DNA from: Pleurotus djamor
Taxonomy: Eukaryota; Basidiomycota; Agaricomycetes; Agaricales; Pleurotaceae
Length of the DNA: 14,595 nucleotides
Assembly (NCBI GenBank): GCA_029747585.1
Contig: JAPEVF010001062.1
Location: 1-14,595 of the forward strand
Direction: 5' to 3'
The position numbers and the translations under genes are program-made. The notes under the pieces are model-generated. The model was not told the origin of the DNA. It saw only the letters and a program-made list of their open reading frames with translations, and made no database searches. The stretch's first letter is position 1. Every line of letters begins with the position of its first letter. Below, in pieces: positions 1 through 9,380 of the stretch.

Positions 1-1703
1 CTCGCTCCTCCTCCGTCCTCACGAATCCCGAATCCCGGACACGAGAGTGCCTGTGGACACAACGCTGCTCCTCAGTCGTTGCTGTCGCAAGTCCGTCTCT
101 TCGTTCCTGAACGCCGTTCGTCGTTCATTCGGATTCATCCCCTCCTCTTTCACGACCAACGCCGTTCGAATCCCGCTCCCCCTGTCTCTCGGGATTGGGT
201 TCTAACAGATGCCCATTTATGAAGTCCCTCTGGAATCTGGGACTCCCTAACGGCCTACATTTTCCACGATTTGCAGCGAGTAACGATGACCATTGCACGT
301 GCACTATGGTAGCGGCATGCCCATTAAATTCTGTGAGTGCTTCGTGAATCCGGATAGAAAAGACTGTAGTCGGGTTCTCGTCTGGGTGACTCGAGGGTAA
401 TACCTACTGAGGCACAGCACAACTTGTTTCGACATGTGCGTCGGATTACGCCACGTCCGTGAAAGGTCCATGGGCGAGGATAGGTCTGGGCCTGTAAAAC
501 ATCCAAGATATGAGATGGCTACCTGGTCGAAGGTTTCTTTCTGTCCCGCGAATCACAAGGGAACCCATGGGGAATTTTAGGAACACAGTTTGAAGACGGG
601 CGGAACAATTGGCGGACATCGGACTCCGGATTAAGACGTCAAATCGGTCGTCTATGGTTTCATGCAACGGCAGCTTTCTTTGGGTCCTACGGTGGGCCAC
701 AAACGATAGATCCTTCGGCTACATCCATGTCTGATCCGTACGGTAGGCAGAGGCAGTTGGGGATTCGAAAAGTGTCGACAGGGAATTGTGATGGTACACC
801 TTCGGAAACCTAATACCGGAGTGGGGATTCTGCCTATCCATCACTTCCGTCCCAAGTGGTAGGGGATACTGTCCGGGACAGGCCCTTTGCCTCTCAAGGA
901 GACGGAGTTTCTACTTCTCGACATCGAGGAGCGATAGCCCTCATAGCGAATAGAATCATCGGGACTCATCCGACAACCTGGATTTGGCTGTAGCAACGTC
1001 GCGAGGCTCGCCGTATGCTTCGAGGGCGGATTCTAAAGACGTGTATAGCGGGCTCGAAATTTCGAGCCTTATGCGGTGGAATTGCGGGGGACATTTTCGA
1101 CGACTTCGTAGAACGAGCGAGGAAAGTGATGGTTTACTCGGAGGAGTCTGCTCGTATGTCAAGCAGGCTCGGTGACGGTCAGGACACTTCCAATTATAAT
1201 TGGCTAGCAAGACCGACGTAGCGGGTCGTGTGAGCGGTTACTCATCTACCTATAGACAACAAGGGACAACAAGGGACGTCCGGTGCCCGCGCGGATTCGT
1301 CGAACGGAGTCACATACTCTCGCCGTACAATGCTATGCGTGGTGCTGATTCATAAAGCCTGATTGAAGGGTTGAGGAAGCGACACATTTTGCCATCCGGA
1401 TTTTAACCTTGAAATCTCGCATCTCATCACCGCCAACGAAGTTATCACGCGAGCACCTCGTTCGTGGGGGTTGTGTACATGATCGCGGGGTCCACGTATC
1501 ACTAGGTACGAAACCGAAAGTCATCGCCAAGCCTAAGTGAGTGGAGGGGGTGCGCAAGAGCTTCAAGGATGGATACATGCGCATGACACGATGTCACAAT
1601 CGAAGGATAGTTGGCTAGCGAATCGTGGCGTCCTGCAAATCGTCCTCGTGCTATAACACATTGCGGCTCATGTCATTAGATTACATGGACCCAACATGGG
1701 TAT
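1..1703. other. Unassigned region, no supported gene
   Basis: The first 200 bases are pyrimidine-rich (runs of TCCTC, TCGTTC and CCCCTCCTC on the plus strand), like fungal core promoters or the end of an LTR, but no partner repeat lies in the window. From 514 to about 1866, plus-strand frame 1 has about nine stops in roughly 450 codons, where about twenty would be expected at this base composition. The stops lie near 811, 991, 1219, 1228, 1351, 1360, 1474, 1540 and 1651. Good donor, branch and acceptor sets that would remove them were not found. The longest stop-free stretches (514-810 and 994-1218) match no family I know. It may be decayed coding DNA or chance. Confidence 0.3.
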
Positions 1704-1704
1704 C

Positions 1705-1713
1705 TTTATAAAT
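1705..1713 (+). promoter_or_regulatory. TATA-like box (TTTATAAAT)
   Basis: TTTATAAAT ends about 31 bp before the ATG at 1744, the proposed start of the five-exon gene. The spacing is short and leaves only a very short 5' UTR. An in-frame ATG at 1696 lies upstream of this motif, so the motif argues for the 1744 start if it is functional. Confidence 0.3.
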
Positions 1714-1743
1714 TGGAGGGATTATTGTCGAGGGGGTACCGTC

Positions 1744-2788
1744 ATGGCTCGATCCCACAAAACTCGCAAGCAAGTTCGTCGTCGCGCCGTCCCACGTCGC
1801 GTAAGGAACCCGGTTCCTACGGGCGCCGCTCAAGGCCAAAATAACCACCCCGCTCAACCACAAGACGTACGTCAACTCAGTCTAAATTGTTGCGATATGC
1901 TGACATTAGCGTAGTACATTGTTCACGGATACTTGTACTCGGCTGACGAGCGACGTCGAGTTCTCTACCCCTTCCGCGCTCGACAGCACCCTGGCTTTCC
2001 ACGTTCTCTGCCCGGTCTCAATTTGCACGAGGCTTTTGAGATACCTGCAGAGGTACCACTCCATGGGGCCGTGGTGACGATGCGAGGCCTCAAAGCCACC
2101 TTCAAAGTGATTGGATATATGACTCATCATGGGGGTCTGAACGAGGGTCTGAGGCGCTTTGCTCCTCACGCACCCTGGATGGGTGGTATAGCAGTGCTCA
2201 GCATGGGGCAAGTCGTACCCTATCATAGGCGGCCAGTAGCGAAGATTGAAGTCGTTGAGAGGGCCGTCCGACTGTACGTAGCATAATCCCTCTCTGGCAT
2301 TCATACTCAACTGAGCCTGACCACAGTTATTTGTTTCGGGTTCTGCACGCACTCGATGCAGACTGCGCATTGCCAGATCATATATATGTGGGTAATTGAT
2401 TTCAATGTCTCTGAGTCCTACGGCTAACCCATCCACATCAACAGGAGTGAGGCGATGCCTCCAAGTTCTCGAAATTAGGTACATATGTTGACTTCCTGTA
2501 TGCATTGTATGTATAATATGGTCTATGTAAAACATGCCTGTTGCTAGCACTCAAGGGTGGCCGTTGTGGGGTTGAACTGGTTCAAGGAAATCGCGGGCGG
2601 CGCTATCATTTTCAGAAGACGTAAGCGAAGCGTATCATCGATATCGATTCAGGAGACTTGGGGCTGTGATAGGTCGGTTTGATCCGTGGACTAACACGTT
2701 GGAATTGCAGGGTCATATCTGTCAATTGACCGTCACACGTAGACAGGGCAAAAGTACCGGACTATTTGGATGCGATAACTCGCTTTGA
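1744..2788 (+). CDS. Hypothetical five-exon protein, about 260 aa
   Basis: I do not recognise this gene. Proposed exons are 1744-1866, 1915-2273, 2327-2391, 2445-2478 and 2587-2788; together they make 783 nt, a whole number of codons. Introns 1-3 have good signals: GTACGT with TGCTGAC and TAG; GTACGT with CCTGACCACAG; GTAATT with GGCTAACC and ACAG. Intron 4 (2479-2586, 108 nt, GTACAT...CAAG) is weaker. The first 25 residues are strongly basic (MARSHKTRKQVRRRAVPRR). The middle is rich in His, Gly and Arg, and the end carries RFDPW. Exon 1 could begin at the in-frame ATG at 1696. The last exon could instead shift frame and stop at 2841-2843, overlapping the transposase end. An antisense open frame covers 1906-2550, but the splice evidence favours the plus strand. 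The gene converges on the transposase with under 40 bp between stops. Confidence 0.45.
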
Positions 2789-2825
2789 CCCGTGGGAGGA
2801 CCATGTTACAGGTTGTACCGAGCCA

Positions 2826-5800
2826 TTATTGGGTAAATGCTAATGAAGATCGATGAAGTGGCAGCACATGCACCCGCGGAATGCCGTCTTCATGTCCATC
2901 CAGAAGGAGCCTAGTCAGGGCGCAATGCGCAGCAATATTCTCCACTGGGATTATGGAAGATTCTTTACCGTCTTCATAGCAGACATATCCTCCGGCGAAG
3001 CCGTAGCGGCGATAGGGATCACAACCTGCAGGCACAGGTAGAAACGTGTCGATGACAACAAAACTGGTTTCCTGGGCCTGGAAGATATAGGTGATGAAAC
3101 CGGCGGATAATCCGGTTGGGCCGACGGATGGGTGCTGATGATCCCAGTGCGTAAATGCCACACAACTATCACGGTAAGTTGGTGAGTTGATACGGCCATA
3201 CGCTAACCCCCGGTAGTAGACGCGGTCAACAAATTTTACTTCCCTTGATGGATTATCGACAAGCGGCGGGACCATGGATGAGGAGTTGACGAAATCCGCC
3301 CACAGAGAGAACAGTTCGATATTCAAAGGACCAAATGACGTTGTTGGGCCTAGCTTGATAGCGGCGTACGGATCGTCGTCATGGGTGCGGAAAAAGTCCC
3401 TCGCGTTCTCGCGGGACAGCGTCGACATCGCTTGGGTGATGTGCTCAATGTCATTGCGAAGGTCAGCGTGATCGTCAAGAAACGCGCGGATGTTGGCCGA
3501 GCGTATGGCCGTGTTCATGAAGCTGAGTTCAGACTCTCCTGAAGGATTTTTTGTCACGGTTTACGAGACGAGGAGTGCGGGGCAGTACGCACCTGGCTTG
3601 CGGTTGATGTTGATTCGATGAAGGAATCCGATGTACCGTTCATAATAAGATGCACTATGGGAATGAACGGGCCCCCATGAGCGTAACATTTCTCCAATGT
3701 GGAGGGCGGCATGCTGGTGTGGCATTATGGGCTCGTCTGGATAGAGCTGGACGACACCAGACATGTAGCGACGTATGCATGAATCGTAGACGGATATTTG
3801 TTCGGCAGTGGCCTCGCGAAAATTTGCGATGCGGACGGCGCTAATGAGGTCCATGAAATTAGACAGCAACTGCGATCGACGGCCAGTATCAGAATGCCAA
3901 AGCCGTATAAGGGTGATTGGCAGATGGATGGTACACACAATCCGAGCTTGATCAGCGCTCAATTGTGAAGGTGAAGTCCATTTTTGGGGGACGTTGGATA
4001 ACCAAGACGGGAGAAACGTGCGCTCCATGTCCTCCCACACCGCGCCCATCTCTTCCTTGCCGAGAATGATACGGGAGTGGATGGGCTCGAGGAAGGACTG
4101 CAGGATGTCGACGGAGGCTCCGTCTGTATCAATCTATGATGCAATTTAGGATGAAGAATCCGGACGAATGTGGGAAATACCTTATGGAGGATTGCTCGCA
4201 ACATCGGTGCTTTAACAGCGCTTCGACCGCTTGAGGTGGGACATTCCACGGATAGCAGCGCACACAGGTTCTCCAGCGTCTTGACAGAGACAGCTCGGAG
4301 GAAATTCTGTTCTATGTTATCAGTCCTCAGAGAAGCCAGAGACAGGAGGCGCTCGATATGCCGAATACTGACGCCATCCGGGAGACTTGGCAGTGCGTTT
4401 CCATCAATGATGTCGTTCGGCAAACCTGAATCGTCAGCATTGTCTTGTGAGGGTTCAGCAATGGGTGAATCTGGTTGCGTCTCTCCGGAAGAAGAATCCG
4501 TCAGATCAGAGCTATCCGTAGTGTAGCCATCTGCCCATAGTGGTTGAAAGTCACGTTGACGATGACGAGGCGCGTGAGCGGGCTTTCGGCGTGGTACCTC
4601 AACTGAAGCTGAGTCAACTTCATCTTTCAATTCCTGGATCTTCTCACGGGGCCCAGAGGTACGCTGACAAGGATATCGGAGTGAGCCTGAGTGCCAAGCA
4701 CCTAGTTGATCAGGACTAACCCATTGATGTATCAGTTGGGCAAGCACCCAGCGGCTACCTAGGAGGGCACTTCCAGTACCAGTTGAAATATTGAACTGCG
4801 AACAAAAGACGAAGAGGACCGTTCGATGAAAGTAGCAGAGTTTGCGGAGAAGGTCTGGCGGGTTATTGGCGATAAGAACCTTGCACTTCCAAGGTTCTTT
4901 GTGTGCCAATACACTTTTGGGTATTGAGAACTTGTCTGGTATGGATCTTTGCGGCGACGTAGATAAACCATCCCCGCCAGGCTTTGTGACATCAATTCTG
5001 AAGAGACAACGGAGGTGATGCTTGAGGAGATTGATATCGAGCGTATGCATAGAGTCGATGACAATGAATTTGGTAGGATCCCAGTAGGGCAATTCTAATA
5101 AAGGGGTCCATCGCTGACCAAAGGCTTCGAAGTGGTGACGCTTCTCGAGAGTGTTGTTGAAGGACCGGTACTCGATAGCAATCTGGCGAACATGTGCGCA
5201 ATCTCTTCTGGGCCAGTCTTCAGGGATGAAATGATCAATGTCATGAATGTCGAGGTCGCACGCTTCGCAAAAGTTGTGAGCGGTAGGGGCTGGATGCCCA
5301 GCAGCCTGTCGAGACCCAAGCATATCACAAACCAACGGTATTAGCATCGCTTTGAAGGTTCTGCCATGAGGGTAGAGTGGGGTGCGTGACAAACGGAGCC
5401 CGGGAGTCCACAGGACCTTGAAATCGTCGACAATGAGTTGTATATATGGATTGATCTCGTCTAGGGATGGTTTTCCGGGGATGATTCCAGCGAGGTAGAT
5501 GTTTTCGTTCAGATAACGAAGATGGGGTGGTAGTCCGTAGCAAACCAACCATAATCCGGTGGAAGAAGTATTGAGCTCCCCAGGCTTAGCACCGTGTGTG
5601 TCAAAACTATCCATTGATAAGGAGAAGATGAGGCGAGCTTCATCACCCCCGCCCGTCAAAAACGGCGAGCCCGAGGCATCAACCACGTCGGCAAATATGT
5701 CCCCTTGCCAAATATCAGTGGCAATATGGGATTTCGGAAGGCTTGTCGGGTAGGACTGTAGTAGCGCCTCCATACCGGGCCTAGATATCATGCGAGCTAA

Positions 5801-6868
5801 CCACGAGCTGAAGGTCTGGTGCTCGTATTTGAGGCGAGGGGTCAAATGCCGTGTTCCGCCATGAAACACTTCTTTCCACAGAGGCGAGGAACATGGTGGT
5901 TGATCATGGGCAGCGCGATGGGTACATTCAGGAATAGACGCTGATGTCCGGATGGAGGCGTCGTGGGGGTACAAGGAGTGACAGCTGGGACACACGATGA
6001 AGCTTTTGTAGTCCGGATTCGCAAACCAATTACGGGTCACTGTCCTCGGGTCTAACGGAATGCCAGACAACACGTGAGGAGGAGTACCGGAAGCTGCCAA
6101 AATATCCTTCACTCCGGCCAGATAGACTTTAAGTGCACGGCGAGGAACCATATAGAGATATTGCAACGTGGCGCTCAAGACATAGATAGTTCTCCTCTGC
6201 GGATTGCGAGGGAGTAAAGACGTAAGGTAGATCTCTGATGGAAGAATAAGACGATGTACCTGGGCTAATTCACACTACGCACCAGTATCAACAGACGTGT
6301 TGTCAGCACGTACTGACGCTCTAGTCATCTGCCACTGCCGACCTTTCTCATCGTCCAGCTGGTCCAACTGATCTTCGACCAACGACGCCAGAAAAAGCAA
6401 CGATTCCGTAGGCGCCATGCGTTCTATAGAGGAAAGGATATTTGCTAGGCGCAATTGAGCCCAAAGGAATGTATGATTGGTCGAGCGATCTGGTATGAGG
6501 CGATAGAAGCCAGTATTGGGGTTTGCGTAGTCTTCAGCTCGAGGTGTATAAGTGGGTGTCCCAGGAGACCGCGGATCGTTCGAGAATTCCAAAGGACGGT
6601 GCCCAATTGATAACTGAGAAAGGTATAGTACCTCGTCCTCCATGGACTGCGCAAGGCTTTGTTGTGTAGTCCTGGTGTGCACCAGAGGATTCGAGTTGAG
6701 CGCGGCTATTTGAGAGAGGCGGCGATCGTCTCTGACATGATTGTCCCTGGTGGATCGAGAGACGAGGAAGCCGTCGCCGACATAGGTTTGACGCGATGAA
6801 TCCCACTTGGTGCAGTATGATCGACAATGACACAGAACTGCCTTGCGTCGATGTGGAGAAGGTGCCAT
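2826..6868 (-). CDS. Tnp2-type (CACTA/EnSpm) transposase, about 1297 aa
   Basis: Predicted DDE transposase of the fungal Tnp2 branch (Transposase_21-like), which would cut and rejoin element ends in the nucleus. Exons are 6868-6283, 6234-4181, 4133-3593 and 3538-2826. Introns of 50, 47 and 54 nt (GTGCGT...CATCAG, GTATTT...CATAG, GTGCGT...TTCAG) keep the frame exactly. In order: an N-terminal CHCRSYC motif with a following His; CPSCHSLY near residue 277; FSLSMDSFD with candidate catalytic Asp near 404; ENIYLAGIIPG; VCDMLGSR (Asp near 499) before CEAC; LPYWDP and VIDSMHTLDINLLKHH (Asp near 589); an acidic Ser-rich linker at about 764-804; GPVHSHSASYYERY near 1035 close to the end of exon 3. Calling the three Asp a triad is inference. 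The start at 6868 sits in ACCATGG; an in-frame ATG at 6892 adds eight residues. No stop or frameshift was seen, so the gene looks intact. An extra intron near 4650-4780 cannot be excluded. Confidence 0.9.
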
Positions 6869-6892
6869 GGTAGGAGACAAACAAGCCTTCAT
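2826..6892 (-). mobile_element. CACTA-like DNA transposon, borders undetermined
   Basis: The span given is only the transposase gene; the element must extend beyond it. CACTA elements normally end in short inverted repeats starting CACTA and make a 3-bp target duplication. CACTA and TAGTG words occur on both sides (for example near 1499, 7730, 10093 and 10588), but none pairs into an inverted repeat longer than chance. The element could therefore have lost its ends, have divergent ends, or extend past the window. The gene at 6987-9005 could lie inside it. Confidence 0.5.
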
Positions 6893-6986
6893 GTCCCTTT
6901 TATCAATTGACCCAGTTTCACTTTCTGCACTAATTTACATTTCAAGTTATCAAAGGGGAGGATTACAAAGTAGATTATCTACGCGT
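6869..6986. other. 118-bp gap between two same-strand genes
   Basis: This short AT-richer gap separates the stop of the upstream gene (6987-6989) from the transposase ATG. It is small for an independent fungal promoter. It contains the 13-bp palindrome GTAGATTATCTAC at 6970-6982. The word CAAAGTAGAT occurs at about 6967 and again about 36 bp further on, just inside the upstream gene. Either could be a subterminal-repeat relic or chance. Confidence 0.4.
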
Positions 6987-9005
6987 TCAAGCCTTTCTCT
7001 TCAAAGTAGATTCCTGAACCCAATTGGGCCAGTCAGGGTCGCCTTGTTTCGAGCCGGCTCTGCGGGTGAGGTAAAGCGCTGAACGATATTTAGGGTGCTC
7101 CACACGGTCGGATGAATGTATGTCCCCGTTCCACTGCGAAGTGATATCCGCCCAACCAACATTTTTGGTGAAAAGCCACATTTTGGCCTCCGTCCGTGCG
7201 GTTTCCGGCACTAGGAAGATGTCACCGGAATCGAGCTGCGCCGCCCAAGCCGGAGGTACGCAAGGGGCGAGACAGGGAATCTCGCGGGATTCAAGCTTGC
7301 AAAGTACGTAGCATGCCTTTTGTTTGTCACTACCGGTGGGACTGATCCATTTGAGGTCATAGAAGGGAGTGGGAGGAATTGTGTTAGTAGCGACTTTGAC
7401 GGAGACGAATGCCGGTTTCTTGATCTTAAACATGACGACGCATCCGTTCGCCCATCCATACTCGTGACGGTAGTCTCCCACATCTTCGGCAGGGGGGAGT
7501 TCGACTCGCGAGCGACGCATAGATGATGAACGAGGGGGAGGGGTTTCACGAGGCTGAAAGAGAGGCGGAGCGGATGAGGAAGGGTATGAATCTGGACTTG
7601 GCATGGGCGGCGGAGAAGCATGGACAACGGGTGCAGATACAGGAGCGGCTGCCACATTGTGTGAATAGACAAGATAGGGTTGGGTCGTCTGTATGGGAAC
7701 GTATTGGATAGGAACGCTAGCGCTTCTGGTATAGTGCGCGGATTCTCTGTGGGAAAACCATGAGCATGTCTTTGTTGTGTAGAGCACAGACATACGTGGG
7801 CGTCGCAGGATAAGCACCTGGGGCATAAGGGGTCTTGGCGACGGGAGGGTCTTCAGACTTGCTAAAGAGAGAGCATCAGGCTTGATCAAGATGGATTTCG
7901 GCAAAGCTCACAATCGACGAGTGCTAGCCGGAGTCCTGGGTGCCTCCGACTCACTATCTCCCACCTGCTGAGCGGTGCGTCGAGAAGTAGACGCCGGTGG
8001 CTCGGTAGGCTCCCTCTTCCTAGGAGGAGTTGACTTAAATACGGTAGAGGGCCACCAAAGGACGTACACATTGTGAGACTTGGGCAACTTCTGATGACTC
8101 GTCACGGGATCTGAGAGCTCATCCTCCGAACCATCCGGCATAGGCTGTGAAGCAGATCGTCGGGACGACTTGACTGTGCGTGCTTCGACATGTACCTTCT
8201 TTCTGGGATGTGGCATAAGTTAGTAGAGACGTATTGGGTGCAAAGCACTTACTTGGACTTCGGTGCGGCTCGTTGACGCGTCTTTATCGTATCCGATGAC
8301 TCCTCCTCCTCTTCTTCTTCTTCTTCTTCTTCCTTGACATTTCGCAAGGGCTTCGAGGAGCGTCGAGGTTGCGACTCGGTATGAACCCTCTTTCTGAAGA
8401 TATGTGAGCGATAGTCGGTACAAATAGTTTAAAGGGCTTACACGGGTTTTGCCTTGGCAACGGCTTTGCGTCGAGTGGTTGGCGAATCCGAAGATGACTC
8501 CTCCTCCTCCTCCTCTTCTTCTTCTTCTTCTTCCTCGACATCTCGCAAGGGCTTAGAGGAGCGTCTAGGTTGCGACTCGGGATGGACCCTCTTTCTGAAG
8601 ATATGTGAGCGATAGTCGGTACAAAAAATTTTCAACAACTTACACGGGTTTTGCTTTGGTAGCTGCTTTGTGTCGTGTGGTTGGCAGATCCAAAGGGGCT
8701 TCGCTTCCTTCGGTCTTGGGCAATTTCCTACATCGATTGTCAGGGGGGAACTGATGGGGCGAGGTCGCGGAGCCGGACCACTTACATTGGTTTACTACCC
8801 CTACCTTTGGGGACAGTTTGACGGGAGAACGCCGACGCCTCATCAACGACAGCCCGACTCTGACTGCTATCAGCATCTTCTATTGGTTGCTGATAGGGAA
8901 CTTCATCACGGAAGCTGCGATGGAGATTGATCAGTGATTTTCCAAGTCGTCAATCGACCAGAACGTACGGGTTCGTACTATCACTCTGTCCTCCTTCGGA
9001 GGCAT
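6987..9005 (-). CDS. Hypothetical nuclear-like protein with duplicated exons and poly-Glu tracts
   Basis: Not recognised. Exons 8914-8786, 8727-8644, 8594-8442, 8393-8253, 8202-7912, 7861-7796 and 7746-6987 join in frame through introns of 48-58 nt with strong signals, such as GTAAGT...CTACTAAC...CCCAG at 8252-8203 and GTGAGC...TTTAG at 7911-7862. The first exon is uncertain: an ATG at 9005 can be joined only with a weak GTCGAT donor at 8958, giving about 556 aa. The N-terminal half is disordered and charged: two copies of a KRVH(P/T)ESQPRRSSKPL module, each followed by a Glu tract, with clusters of Lys/Arg suggesting nuclear location. A Pro/Ser-rich linker follows, then about 180 residues that look folded (Trp- and Cys-containing, from EYGWANGC to WPNWVQ). 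The gene lies head-to-tail just upstream of the transposase, so it may be an element accessory protein or a host neighbour. Confidence 0.6.
8301..8333 (-). repeat. GAA/GAG microsatellite coding poly-Glu (copy 2)
   Basis: On the plus strand this is TCC then TTC triplets. Read on the minus strand in the exon frame it encodes an unbroken Glu run before SSDT. Length change by whole triplets would keep the frame. Confidence 0.85.
8336..8655 (-). repeat. Tandem duplication of an intron-exon unit, period about 201 bp
   Basis: The block from about 8336 upward is repeated from about 8537 with only scattered substitutions. Both copies include the Glu-tract exon, the acceptor ATATCTTCAG and the intron body containing TACCGACTATCGCTCAC. 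Introns 8394-8441 and 8595-8643 are near-copies that diverge only close to their donors. The upstream exon end (KAKPV before the donor) also recurs at both junctions. Both copies have kept intron phase 2, so adding or losing one unit leaves the frame intact. Confidence 0.85.
8499..8534 (-). repeat. GAA/GAG microsatellite coding poly-Glu (copy 1)
   Basis: Sister tract in the other duplicated exon, encoding a Glu run of about 13 residues before SSSDSP. It is slightly longer than the copy at 8301-8333, showing that the two tracts have changed length since the duplication. Confidence 0.85.
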
Positions 9006-9380
9006 AATCTCTCCTCTTTCCTTTCAGAGGCCTACAAGCGTCTCTGAGTCGAGAAATTAGAGTGATTTGAAACCAGAGAGTCCTACTGGGGGGTTGAGAT
9101 GGCAAGGCCGGTGAACTGGTCGGCCATCCTCTGAAGTGTTATGTGTCAGGACATAGCATAGAATGGAAAGGGAGAAGAGGATGATACAGACATCCAGATT
9201 GATAGCATGAGGAGCAAACGGGAAATCACTGAGGCGGAGTCGAGAGGACATGGAGAGAGTCGACACTAGCGACACTAGCTTCAACTACATCCACTTAAGA
9301 GGTGAAAGGCATATCTGATTTCAGGACATATTCTACATGGAAAATCTGTTGTGCAACCTGTACAAGACCCCACGGCGGAG
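9006..9380. other. Intergenic region between two minus-strand genes
   Basis: This 375-bp stretch lies between the stop of the WD40/membrane gene and the proposed first exon of the duplicated-exon gene, and should hold the terminator of the former and the promoter of the latter. I see no clear TATA box. A small perfect direct repeat, CGACACTAG twice in a row, lies near 9261-9278. No coding signal is convincing. Confidence 0.4.

Noticed and set aside
160..180. GTTCGAATCCCG resembling a tRNA B box
   Set aside because: The flanks do not form a T-stem, and no acceptor stem or anticodon arm can be built around it.
1..215. LTR retrotransposon end (CT-rich tract ending in TCTAACA)
   Set aside because: There is no second LTR in the window, no clear primer-binding site after it, and no gag or pol motif downstream.
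1906..2550. Antisense open frame of 214 codons
   Set aside because: It overlaps the plus-strand gene, whose introns carry consistent donor, branch and acceptor signals, and its protein shows no recognisable motif. It is most likely a by-product of plus-strand codon use.
4170..4526. Plus-strand open frame of 118 codons within the transposase region
   Set aside because: It is antisense to strongly supported transposase coding sequence and spans its second intron.
8284..8541. Lys/Arg-rich open frames (KKKKKKRRRR) over the microsatellites
   Set aside because: They are shifted readings of the GAA/GAG tracts; the spliced frame that fits the introns reads poly-Glu.
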